Of a DNA stretch of 64,000 nucleotides, positions 47,697-62,578 are shown piece after piece. This DNA comes from Sipunculus nudus (Eukaryota; Annelida; Sipuncula; Golfingiida; Sipunculidae). The stretch is taken from NCBI GenBank assembly GCA_026874595.1, contig CM049307.1, positions 75,738,643 to 75,802,642 on the forward strand, written 5' to 3'. The notes beneath the pieces are model-generated. The model saw only the letters and a list, made by a program, of their open reading frames with translations, was not told the DNA's origin and ran no database searches. A program made the position numbers and the translations under genes. How positions within the stretch are numbered: position 1 is the stretch's first letter; each line of letters opens with the position of its first letter.

Positions 47697-49450
47697 TGTA
47701 TCCGCCAAAACGAAGTTTTGCGGATACTATGTTTTATACCGGGTTCCGCCGCCGCCGCCGCCGCCGCCGCGTTCGTTTCCGGAGAACTCCTCTGAGACTT
47801 CTGGACAGATTTTTCCGAAACTTACACAAATTATCGGGTCACATGTGAACTGGTGCCTAACCAAGTGACCTTGACCTCTGACCTTTCGTCTCTGCCCAGC
47901 GTCCGTTTGTGCGTCTGTTTCCACACATAAACCCATATATCTCGGGAACCGTTTGACCGATCCGGAAAAAAAATTTACACAAATGTAGCCCTGGGAAAGC
48001 TTTATAACATACACAACAAAAGGTGGCGCCACCTGCAACCATGTTTGCACAGTGTCCATCTGTTCATCTGCCTGGGGTTAAAATCACTAATATCTCTGCA
48101 GTGATTCGACTAATTCACCTAAAATTCGGCATGCATATACATCCTAGATAGCTTTCTCGATTTTGTGACAGGTGGCGCCACCTACATTCACGTTAACGCT
48201 CCACACATAATCCCATATATCTCGGGAACCGTTTGACCGATCCGGAAAAATTTTTTACACAAATGTAGCCCTGGGATAGCTTTATAACATACACAACAAA
48301 AGGTGGCGCCACCTGCAACCATGTTTGCACAGTGTCCATCTGTTCATCTGCCTGGGGTTAAAATCACTCATATCTCTGCAGTGGTTTGACTAATTCACCT
48401 AAAATTCGGCATGTGTATACATCCTAGATAGCTTTCTCGATTTTGTGACAGGTGGCGCCACCTTCATTCACGTTAACGCTCCACACATAATCCCATATAT
48501 CTCGGGAACCGTTTGACCAATCCGGAAAAATTTTTTACACAAATGTAGCCCTGGGATAGCTTTATTACATACACAACAAAAGGTGGCGCCACCTGCAACC
48601 ATGTTTGCACAGTGTCCATTTGTTCATCTGCCTGGGGTTAAAATCACTCATATCTCTGCAGTGGTTTGACTAATTCACCTAAAAATCAGCATGCATATAC
48701 ATCCTAGATAGCTTTCTTGATTTAATGACAGGTGGCGCCACCTACATTCACATTAACACTCCACACATAAATCCATATATCTCAGGAACCGTTTTACCGA
48801 TCCGGAAAATTTTTTTACACAAATGTAGCCCTGGGATAGCTTTATTACATACACAACAAAAGGTGGCGCCACCTGCAACCATGTTTGCACAGTGTCCATT
48901 TGTTAATCTGCCTTGGGTTAAAATCACTCATATCTCTGCAGTGGTTTGACTAATTCACCTAAAATTCGGCATGTGTATACATCCTAGATAGCTTTCTTGA
49001 TTTTATGACAGGTGGCGCCACCTACATTCACGTTTATGCTGCAGGCATCCAAGCTCATATCTCGGGAAATGTTTGACCAATCAGGAAAAAAACTTTACAC
49101 AAATGTAGCCCTTGGATAGCTTTATAACATGAACAAAAATGGTGGCGCCACCTGCAGCCATTTTTGCACAGCGTCCATCTGTTTGTCTGCTGTGGGATAA
49201 AATTACTCATATCTCTGCAGTGGTTTGACTTTTCCACATGAAATTTTGCATGTGTATATATCTTGGATAGTTTCTCGTTCAAATAACAGGTGGCGCCACC
49301 TACAATCATGTTTATGTGGCAGAGATCCATTCTAATATTTAACACATGTAACTCTATATCCCCTTGCCACTCAATCAATGCCTCACTTCACCCGTCCTTC
49401 TCTGATTTTGGCGGATACACGTAGTCGCTTGTCGACTACCCGTATTCTAG
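47697..49450 (+). mobile_element. Helitron2/Helentron-like element, family A copy 2
   Basis: Same termini as the copy at 497: TGTATCCGCCAAAA start, inverse just before the GTAGTCG...CGACTAC hairpin, CTAG end, T on both flanks. It is 290 bp longer because it holds four good 281-bp tandem units plus the diverged last unit. A CCG run near the start (about 47,748-47,770) is longer than in copy 1. Identity to copy 1 is very high, so both are recent. No coding sequence. Confidence 0.75.
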
Positions 49451-49479
49451 TTGACTATATAATTAAAGCAACAGTTAAG

Positions 49480-50800
49480 TCATGCAGAGACTAGTAAGAA
49501 CGCACCAAGCAAGTCAAAAGGTCACATTATTACGTGACACAGGAGCTATAGTCAGTAACTCTTGTTACAATAACATATTGGTCCTGCCTTTCCCCTTCTG
49601 CTATATTTATAGTTACACCATTGATAGTGTGTTACACAGGGGGATAGAGCTTGGATGTGTATAGAATTACCATTGTATGGCTTGTGGTTAATGGTGCAGG
49701 AACTTTAGGAGTGAATTATATTTTACCATAGAGAGTGTACCATATAAATTTGCTAGTTCATTTAACAATTTAGCCAGTGCTGTAGTATCGAGTGGACCTC
49801 AAATGATACATAAACCGGGGGCGGAAGGAAACGCTGCGCTTTCAGGGCAGGAATTAGGAGACTCATTCCCCGTCCCGTCTGTATCGTTACTTGTGCTATG
49901 CTCGCTAAAAAAGACATAAAAAAGGAGTCCGAGGAGAATTCCTTTAGAGAATGCAATTTGACTTGTTTGATAATTTCCCCCTACAAAACATAATACTATA
50001 GGACCGTTCATTAAAAGTAAGCCAGATAGACAATAAACTACTTTGTCCAAATCTCTTTCAGAGGAATCCTCTAAGGCGGTTTTCTATATAGTTCTTTAAA
50101 CGAAGCTAGGGTTAGCCAAAATGGGTTTGGTATGTCCCAAGTGATTTGACCAGAAGCTCTCTCTGATGTACATATTAAGAGTTATCTTAATTCAATTATG
50201 ACACCTGACATACTTTTCAAAGTTGATTCTAGTAAAGAGTGCTTGGTCGACCTACAATAAACAAATACAGAAACTCTCAGAGAATAAGCAGCTTTTAGAA
50301 GAAACTGATCTTGGCAACAGCTAAGTAGTTGGAGTGGATATCCAGACAATTCTTGTTGATCGAATTTGGGGTTATGTACAACATATTATTTCGCTATTCA
50401 TTAGATCTAAAACAATTAAACTTGCAACTGATTAATTTGACTGGACATGTAGGAATAAGAAAAACCAAAAGTCTTACAGCATGTTTATTGGTTGTTTCTG
50501 TTTCTTTAGTATTATCTCATATTAAAGAGTATATGCTGGATATTCCTAGAAAACAACTCTTTTTAAACATGTTAAGGATTTCAGAGTAAAAAAAAAACAG
50601 GAGACCTATGAACTTGCAAAATCATATACCTTCTTGGTGCAGATAAGAAAATGAAAGAAAGGTATGACAGAAAGCTGAAACTCACTCATTCTGTCCAGGG
50701 GGTAAATTATGCTTTTATCATCCTAGGCAATCTATCACCATTGCATAACTTGGCGAACTAAGATTAAACTGGAGCAGCTCACGTCTGTTGCACACGGGCT
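49480..50800 (+). pseudogene. Degenerate Gypsy-like pol fragments (protease, integrase)
   Basis: Short frames in order resemble parts of a Gypsy-group polyprotein. LLRDTGA at about 49,535 recalls the aspartic protease active-site region of this group. LTGHVGIRKTK at about 50,436-50,468 recalls the zinc-binding entry of integrase. KERYDRK at about 50,656-50,676 recalls the integrase C-terminal region. Stops and frameshifts separate them. The intervening reverse transcriptase is missing here; related RT fragments lie 2 kb downstream. Identification is by motif only. Confidence 0.5.
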
Positions 50801-50829
50801 GTTGACTACCAAAACCAATGCGAGAAAGT

Positions 50830-52110
50830 GAGAAAGTCAGTTCTGGTTTTGGTGCTGCTTTATCTCCCTTCTTCTTCTTTCCATTTTTATCCTTAAGGAT
50901 GGTCGTTCTTGGTATCTGTGAAAGAAGAATCAGGTTGGTTCACCATTTCCTCGATCTTTGTATGTTCTCTTGGATGATCTCTGTCACGGACATCATTGGA
51001 CAGTTCACCATACAGCGCAATCTTTGGTAGGCGATGATACTCCTTGCCCAACTCCCTTTAACAGCATGAAGAAACTCCAAACTGGGGTCCTCAGCAATGG
51101 TCATGAAGTCACTCTAATCGGTTTTGAAAATGGTGCTGAGATAGTTCTGGTGTCTTATATACGTGTTTGTCATTCCATGCCCTCTGTCAAATGTACGTTT
51201 TGCTTTGGCCAGTCTGTTTCCAATCGCTTTGTCGATTTTAGTATATGACGAGAAGGTGAAGCCTTGATAGCCGAACTGGCGGACTGACGTCCTGGTTCGC
51301 ATTCTGTCTCGCCAATGTTGATATGAGGGGCAGGCTGATGGAGAACAACTGTCTCTTTCAAGCTGACTTCCTCTCCGCACAGCTGAGCAGCCCCTGGGAA
51401 GCAGGACATAATATTTTGAAGGGGCTGTTTCTGTATTCTCAACAAAAACAGCACTCGTGTGAGTTGTGTCATTGTCTTGGAGTTGGCCTACAATCATCGC
51501 TGTTACAACAGGAGATATTGGATGTTAATGCCATCTTCATCGCCAAGGTCTCTTGTGATTTGTTGGAGCATCATGCTGAAGAAGATGATGAAAAGGGTAG
51601 GGGCGGGGACGTTGCCTTGTTTTACACCATTTTCAGTTTGGGAAGGGTTCTTATCGGTCATTGCCATATCTGTCATGTGCGCGCTGATCTTCATGTTTTT
51701 TTTTTTGGGGGGGGGGGGGGCATCATATTTGTTGCACGATTTGCCATAGACATTTCCTAGATTGACAAATGTCACATACATTTCTATGTCCTGAGACATA
51801 CAGTCTCATAAATCTACCTAAGAATGTGACAATGTCTCCGGTGCCCCCCCCCCCTCAATTAGCGTGAAGCTGCATTGGCTCTCGGGGTTCCTCTGTGATG
51901 ATGGTACCAGTCTGTTCAGGAGAACTCTCGCTTTTTTTCAGTAATGGAAAGCAGGTTTATTCCCTGAAAGAAGGAACAGTCTGACTTCTCTGCCTTCTTC
52001 TTGTATAAGGGAAATTATGACTGGGGCGATGAGGTCCTCTTAAATTTAAGGTTACCTTGTTCTATGTAGCAGGCAAGGAGCTCGGGGAGTCTGATATGAT
52101 GCGTAGTCAT
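50830..52110 (-). pseudogene. Broken LINE (non-LTR retrotransposon) reverse transcriptase
   Basis: Read on the minus strand, frames include RVLLNRLVPS with PESQCSF (about 51,950-51,870), then NGVKQGNVPAPTLFIIFFSM (about 51,640-51,570), then NRLAKAKRTFDR (about 51,220-51,190). These correspond in order to RT segments around the conserved 'NGVKQG' block and the thumb region of LINE elements common in invertebrates. Stops, frameshifts and a G run break the sequence. The YxDD catalytic block is not found intact. The family was not determined. Confidence 0.65.
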
Positions 52111-52559
52111 GGGAAAACTAATCGATTTGAACCACTCTTAATAGAACGCGAGATAACTGACTGTGCCAAATAAACATATCTAAAGCATAAAATAAAAGAA
52201 ACAATTCTTTTTACCTTTTTCAGACTATGTCAGTGAATATGGTACACTACAGACAGATGAACAGTCTGAATAAAAAATTAATGTTAAAAATGTAATCATA
52301 AAATAAGTCGACTCAAAATTATACAGGAAAATGACTGCGATTTTTCTTATTTAAATGGCCCACAACAGAATATATTGATTTGATTACCTCATAGTTTCGG
52401 GATGTTCACGGAAGTAAATCTGCTGCTGTACATACTTTGACTATAGAAATGCTGCTGCGATTAGACAACCATATCGAGTCAATACCTGCAACTAGAATGA
52501 ATTCATCATGAGATTATCTATATGTTAGAGAATCAGATTATCATTACTGGTCAATATGA

Positions 52560-53115
52560 ATGGAATAGTCCTATAGTTTAGGTTTAACCAAGCCGAATGG
52601 TTCATTTTGCCCAAATTAAAGAAAGAATACACCATCTCAGAAACTGATTCTTAACCTATTCTTAGGTTATATAATTACATATAGATAGAACTGGGCCTGC
52701 TAAATGGATTAGCAAATTTTATTTGTTGAATGTATCACCTACAGGAAATACCTCGGCTAATTCTGACCTTTGCTACGCCTGATGGGTTATATTAGTACCA
52801 GGTGATGCTATTTGGGCTAAAAAACGCACCCTAACATTCCAAGGAACCATGAATTATGTACTTACTACTTACGATGTAAAATTTGTGCTTGTAACATCGA
52901 TGATGAGATAGTATATATTTATAGTACAGATGTTACTAGTATAAGATATCTTCCAAAGGTTAAAACATTATAATAGCACTGACTAAAAAGGAAGCCTTAG
53001 TAAAGTATACTATCCCATGGCAAGCGTTCTTTTGCAAAAATTTGCAAGAACGGTTGGCTATTATACAAAGTTTGTGAAAACACCCTTTCCACTATTATTT
53101 TGCCACTAGCGTCGT
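52560..53115 (+). pseudogene. Degenerate Gypsy-like reverse transcriptase fragment
   Basis: Frames contain KWISKFYLLN (about 52,695-52,725), a segment like 'G..K.A...FQGTMNYVL' (about 52,810-52,865), IDDEIVYIYSTD (about 52,898-52,933) and, after a shift, LQKFARTVGYYTKF (about 53,033-53,075). This order matches the RT palm and the start of the connection/RNase H segment in Gypsy-group elements. The catalytic YxDD is altered and several stops are present. Inactive. Confidence 0.5.
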
Positions 53116-53289
53116 AGTTGAGAGAGAATGTTGAGTATATTATATTCAAGACACTTTTTAGTTTCAAAAGCATTCTTAAAAATTCTCCTGTTCTCAATCG
53201 CGTACTAAGCACACAATACCAGAAACCCACTATCAAGAACGCTTGTTGACCTTGACAGTTGACGGAACGCAATGAACAACAAACAAAAT

Positions 53290-53540
53290 AAGAAAACAGT
53301 TCAGCTGAGCCCCCACTCCCCATTCCCAAAACTGAGGAAAAATGTATTTTGACTTTGAGATTAGGGTCAAGGTCACCAGTTCTGAAATAATAAAAAAAAC
53401 GGGTTAAAATACATCGAAAGTTATGGTGTTCAGTGTTCACAATGAATTCTGTATTTGACCTTGAATTAATATCGAGGCCAAGTTCATGTTTCAAGCTCGT
53501 CTGGAATATTGGTTGAACAATTTGTATATCAAATTTGAGG
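53290..53540 (-). repeat. Family F repeat fragment
   Basis: 'ccccattcccaaaactgagg' followed by 'gagattagggtcaaggtcacc' and 'caagctcgtctggaatattgg' parallels the minus-strand copy at 25,560-25,750. Partial and diverged. Confidence 0.45.
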
Positions 53541-56940
<3,400 letters not shown>

Positions 56941-56954
56941 TTATGGTCTCAGTT

Positions 56955-57101
56955 AACCAATGAGATCACTTCCGGTTATGGCAGCCTCCTGTCAATTGTG
57001 CAGTGTCACAAGAAACGCAACCTGCCTGAATGCTGTCAGATCATAGAAGTGTCAGACAAACAATAAACACCAAACGCACGAAGAGGAAGGGAACAGTCGA
57101 A
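56955..57101 (+). promoter_or_regulatory. NPLOC4: NPLOC4 proximal promoter and 5' UTR
   Basis: A CCAAT box (56,957-56,961) and an ETS-type site CACTTCCGGT (56,967-56,976) lie 125-145 bp upstream of the start codon, a usual layout for housekeeping genes without TATA. The 5' UTR start is not defined by sequence. Confidence 0.5.
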
Positions 57102-60100
57102 ATGACGGGGCAGATAGTATGTTATGTCTGAGTTTAACTAGAAATTTTACTTTTTGCATTCTCTGTAACGATGATCAGTCTCTGCAATATTGACTATTGT
57201 GATTAAAATAATAATATTAATAAATATTTTAATTTAAATTTAATTGTTTAATCCGCAATTATTAAAAGTTACTCGAGGATTGAGTGATCATTCAAATCTG
57301 ATATGAATATTGGGAGCAAATATAGAATCCGGTCTACATGGACGAGGTTATGGGTGTATACGGACCGACGTAATGATGTTAAGGATTCATGTAAAGGAGA
57401 AGTAAGAGGCGTGTCGATGTCATATCATCAGGCATGTCATGGCTCATGTAGATTACTACTAATATGAGACGGTCAAGTCAGTTTAGATCCATCATTGGAA
57501 TGAAGACCAGATTCTATACTCGGGCCGAATATTGTATTTCATGTTAATGTCAATATGTAGGATTTTGGTGTCTTTATGGGAATGGTTTGGTATTTGGGAG
57601 GCTTGCAGAGTGTCCACAGGCACTCAAAATCATCAGTACCACTGGTCCACTTAGGAGTATTCAACAAAATCGGATCTACAATTTAGAGCATGAAAAAAAA
57701 ATTCATTGCTGATTAATGTTCTTGTAGCTACAGACCTGTAACGCAAACAATTCTTATTTAAATTAAAATTTTTCTTTCTTATTCTTTCTTTCTCCTGAGC
57801 TGGAACGTTTACCCTCTAAAGCTTGGTCAGATTTGACTGAATTGGTTCAAACCACAATATTTGGCGTTCAGCTTGAGGACGTGCAACAACCCCTACATAT
57901 TACGCATAATACAGTTGTGTTGATTCAGTTTGGATATAAATTGTAATGTAACTTAATGTTCAATATGTATGACAATATTGACACTTACTCTCAACTTCAG
58001 AAAACCAAATAATTGTTACCTCCATCAGCTCATTTACAGTTTGGCTAGGCATGATGGGAAGGCTTAGGAGGGTCTATTCTTGGGTGACATCATGGGGATC
58101 TATGAGGGAAATACCACCTATTGGGTATTTGTATAAATCTCCCTTTCAATATGCATTAGATTCCTGTTTGGGGTTGTGTCAAATCAGAGTTAAAACTCTC
58201 CCCCACAGGTTTTTGGACTCGATTCCTGATGGAGGCTGAATGATTGGGGTAATTTTCTTGTATTAAGCCCCCCCCCCCCATCAAAGTATTGCACCAAATC
58301 TATCATGCTAAAATGTATAAAGAAGACAAAATCACGAATTTAACCTTTGATCTCATGATCAGGAGTCCAACATACTAGTAATTGAGCTGTGTAAGATGAG
58401 ATAATAGCTGATGTGATTTTGGTTTATTTGTGGCCAGTTGTGAAATGCAATATTGAGTAACTGAGAAACCATTAATATTTTTGAATGTTGACCCCATGTA
58501 GGTGGGGAACCTGTGTTCCTCAGCCTCCTCCTCCTGTAATATAATGTACCAGAGATGTAGGGCTTGAGTCTGGATTTTTACTTGGGTCCATCTTCTAGTC
58601 CACTTTTTAGGGACTCGAAGGTCCTGGACTCTAGACTTGTACTCAGACTTGGAGAATTTTAAGGACCTGAGAAATCAGTATCTCTAGTCTAGTAGAAAAC
58701 AAAACTGTCACTTAATGTTAAGACTCAAAGAATCAAACATTCAAGTAAAAAGCATGTGTAAACCTACATAAACATACACATGATAATCTTAAATTTCTTC
58801 GATTAGCTTAAGATTTGCCTTGGACTAGGACCTGGGTTACAGATGATTTGAACCTTGAAGAAGGAGGACTTGTCGACACGAACCTCAAGGATATAGGCTC
58901 AAATGGCCTAAACTCAGAAAAGTTTGCACCTGGACCTGGGTTGTATGGCCTTGGCTACATAATTTGGGGGGAATTCATATATTGGGAATTTCTCTGGAAC
59001 ATAAATTTAATCACCATTTGTGAGGCAGCATTAACTAATGCTTCACCCATTTGGCATGGTGCAAATGAAGTCCCATATCTGAACACTGCAGATCTTGTAT
59101 AAAAGACCCATAGTTAAATATGTTGATAGAGTATGTGGTGAACAGTGTAGTCAGAAAATCATCAGCTGCCAACATATCACAGAGTAGCAATGATGACCTC
59201 TTGAAAACAGCCAGAATCTTTCTCAGATATTCTGATCAGCTCTTAAATAACTCTCAATTGTCCATCAACCAGATGCATTTAGTAGAGATGCAAGTCTTGA
59301 TTGCTTTTGTCATTCAAACTGAAGCTTATAAATGAGGGCTCTGTTGATCTTTCAGCAGCAGCTTGGGGTCATAGCTTTGAGATGAATACCCTTAGCCTTC
59401 TGTATTTTGCCCATGCTTGGAGTACTTATATCAGATTAGGAATGGTCCAGAGAAACACTTGTGCAGTCTTGCACACACACTCAGAGGACTAAGTACACTG
59501 GCCAACTCCTCTCTGTCTAGGGTTAGATAACAGATTTTAATAAGTATGACATTGACTGATTACAGATTCTGCGTGTTCAGTCCCCTGAGCATGGAACCAA
59601 GCGATTCCAGGTGAAATTAACAGACAGAGTGCAACAGTTCCTTGACCAGGTTAGTATGTCTAAATGTAAAAGTATATATTATATATATATATTCTGTTAT
59701 TCAGGGTAAAACATTACCTTTGTGCCACCTGCCAAATCAACTCCTCAAAAGTATTTGTTTTTACTTGATCAAATTATTACACTATTTACGGTTACTGTCC
59801 TTTGGACCAAGGGAATTTTAACAGGTCTTTGGGAGGAAAACATGATTTCCATTGAATTAATGGAGTAATCCAGCAATAATTGAAAAGAAACCAATACCAT
59901 GCCTTGCAGTAAATAAGAGTAATAAGATGTCATCATTGTTGATATGGGACTTAGAAACAGTCCATGACAGGATGATTGAAGTCAAAGGGGCAGTCACACC
60001 AGCCACATGCATAAACAATTTCATTTAAACGTTTAAGTCTGTGTCAGGCCAAAGACCTATAAATTAGGGATCATAACTGGAAATTCAGGAGCTATTAGAT

Positions 60101-61752
60101 GCTGCTTGTGATCTTGATAAAAAAACCTTGAACAAAGTGTAAAAGCTCTTTGGTCTGGCTACTGGCTCCTGTCAGTGGCATATCATCAATGATGTATCAC
60201 CATATTTTTGCAGATCCCCACAGTGTTGTTTTGCAACACTGGAATAAAAAACAATCAACTCCTGGATAATTACTCTTTTCAAAGAATTTATAAGATCTAA
60301 CTTGGTATGTTGTAATGACTAAATTAGCCTTTATTAGTCACTTTGTGGCAAGCACGGACTCGGATGCGATTTTGGGAAAAGCAGGGGAAAATGTATATAT
60401 AATCAAAATAGCACATTCATTAATTTATCATTTCAACCAACATTTAGTTTCCTTAAAAGTTGTACACAAAGAATTAGTGTCAATGCCATTCAGTGGCAAG
60501 CATATGAGCTCAGTTTTAGAAAAAAATAAATGATCAGTGAAGTCATGCTAACCATGCAGTACAGTTGGATATAATCATGTGTTACTTGCTATTATTCATA
60601 TTTACCAACAAAAATTACACTGTCTTGAATGGATCATGCTGAATGTGAATTTGGCAGGTACTTCACAGACAGGCAGGATGACCATGATACATACAAGAAG
60701 GATACAGCTGTGCACTGTGCCTTGATATGTTCTTTTTATTAAAGGACAAGGTTAAACTTATGCTTGCTTAACATTTAATAAATATTCCTGTGAACCATTC
60801 CTCACTTGCCTCAATAATCCAAAACAAAGACCCCACTTACACAACCTCTTTTAATATCAACACTGCTATTTTATTTATAGTTTTTATCAAGATCCTGTGT
60901 ATTTTTTCTTAAAGGTACAGAAGGAGTTCTCTCTGGGTGATATTGGGTGGGTGATTTGCCAGGGGAGAGACAAGACTGGTGAGATCAGGACCTCCAGGAG
61001 CAAGACTCTGAGTCATTACAAGCTCAAGTAAGTAAATATCTTCAGCTGGCTCCCAGAAAAAAATACCTCATTCTTTGTAAGCTCAACAACACAAAGTTTT
61101 GAAAGCTCCATCTTAAAGTTCAGAAATCAGCAAATCAAACTTAATACCCACAAGTTACAAAAATCAAAGGCATGTCCATTTCATATGTATAACTAACAAT
61201 TGTTCTGGGCTCTTTGTCTAAATTGTTAAAAGATGGTGTTATTGTTTGTATTTAAACAGAAATGGTGACATATTATACCTCTGTATATTTTATGGAAATG
61301 TAAATATACTGTACTTCCATATGTTAAATATGTTTATTTTTACAGAACTTGAAACATGTTGTACTATCTTGTGTTTTAACAATCGTAAACATACATGTTT
61401 GTATGTTATCAGACATAAAAATAATATTTTTATATGTTTGTATCACAAGAGACAGGATAATACATTTTTATTTGAATTTTATCAGATATTAAGACATGCT
61501 GTGCTTATTCATATTTTTCAGACATGGAGACATGCTGTACTTAGTTCCTACACAAAAAGGTGGCAGCTCTGGTGCACCGTCACCGATGCAGACTGACTCT
61601 GTCAGTGCTCCATCATTCCCTGAGGCGGCTCTATCATCTTCATCGTCAGCATCTGCTGGAGCAGCATCAGCAGCCAATGTTGTGGAGGACGAGGTTGACC
61701 AGATATTATCAAAGCAAGATGGCAGGATAGCCAGGGAACGCAATGAACAACT
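57102..61752 (+). CDS. NPLOC4: NPL4 homologue, ubiquitin-recognition cofactor of p97/VCP (N-terminal exons)
   Basis: NPL4 pairs with UFD1 to bring ubiquitinated substrates to the p97/VCP unfoldase in ER-associated and nuclear protein degradation. Coding exons: 57102-57116 (MTGQI), 59566-59649, 60915-61027, 61522-61752 and onward beyond the window. The 443 nt join in one frame, 147 residues plus a split codon. Residues 5-85 (ILRVQSP...DKTGEIRTS...LKHGDMLYLVP) form the ubiquitin-like UN_NPL4 domain that binds the p97 N domain. The later NVVEDEVDQILSKQDGRI matches the conserved segment just before the NPL4 zinc finger, whose exon (starting C-R-H-G in relatives) is not in the window. A Ser/Ala/Pro-rich linker of about 40 residues between them is longer than in human NPL4. 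The start is supported by position, frame and the short first exon. Confidence 0.93.
57720..58280 (+). repeat. Interspersed repeat, family G copy 2 (NPLOC4 intron 1)
   Basis: Same block order as the copy at 43,510-44,010, including 'accctctaaagcttggtcag', 'cataatacagtt' and 'actctcccccacaggt'. It too ends near a poly-C run (about 58,266-58,279). Divergence is roughly 20-25% by eye. Confidence 0.65.
58335..58405 (-). mobile_element. tRNA-derived SINE head
   Basis: On the minus strand the sequence 'agctcaattactagtatgtt', then 'ggactcctgatcatgagatc' and 'aaaggttaaattc' is laid out like a tRNA with A and B boxes. It lies directly beside the family G repeat, which may form its body in this orientation. 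Confidence 0.5.
59030..59490 (+). pseudogene. Possible coding relic in NPLOC4 intron 1
   Basis: Three successive open stretches in three different frames (about 59,028-59,102; 59,120-59,335; 59,301-59,492) look like one protein-coding sequence broken by frameshifts. The middle one includes DLLKTARIFLRYSDQLLNNS. No splice sites frame them and no family was identified. It may be a decayed retrocopy or part of a mobile element. Confidence 0.3.
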
Positions 61753-62578
61753 GTAAGCTTCATTACCATAATATTCATTATCTATATACATGCAGGATAT
61801 CCTGAAAATCCCAATGGTGCATTGTTAGTTGATTATCAATGTTAAAGCCAGCTATTCACCTGTCTTAACTGTAGAATTTTTGTGATTTCTGGCTTGCCCT
61901 GTATACTACATATGAATGAACTGCAGGTAATTCCTGCAAAGAAAGCTTGTTTATATTCAAGCTGTTAGTAACACAGTTGGTGTGCCAGTGTTGACAAACA
62001 GGAAAGCCATGGATGCAATTGAAGGTGGTTGGATGCATATGTGCAGAAGTTGAATAGGTCACTAGTTGCAAAAGGTCATTTGCAGAAAACTGGTTTGTCG
62101 GACCTGCCAGCAAATGTTCTTGTTGAATGTGTTTGGATTATTTTGGCAGGGCCCCCCACATGTTATAAACACCTTGATGTAAACAAAACAACCTGTTAAC
62201 CATTGGATTAGCATTTCATGGCTTATAAAAAGGTTCAGGAAGTTAACCTTAGTTAATAGATGTCAGATATCAGAATAGACACCTTTGAATTTATGTGCCT
62301 CAGTGCCAAATGATAGAATCTCAGTTGATCCTTAGAGGTCTTAATAAATGGTTACAACTTCTTTATTATTAATAGCCAATGTATGTAAATCCTTATATGC
62401 TGAAGTCTTAAATTTTAAAATACCATTCTTCTAAAATGGTTACTTTATTCTCATCCTAATGTTTGAAAAAAAAGGTATTTTGTATCTAAAACTAGCGATT
62501 TAATGATTCACTTCTTGTATTTATATCTCTTTATACTAACCATAACCATTAAATTTATTCATATATAAAAAATTCAGT
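61753..62578 (+). other. NPLOC4: NPLOC4 intron 4 sequence
   Basis: Begins with the donor GTAAGC at 61,753. No further exon with a zinc-finger signature (C-R-H-G) was found up to the window end, so the intron extends past 64,000. Otherwise AT-rich with no recognised feature. Confidence 0.6.

Noticed and set aside
60315-60533. 72-codon open frame in an NPLOC4 intron
   Set aside because: No splice sites in the right phase, no recognisable domain and AT-rich codon use; chance is likely.
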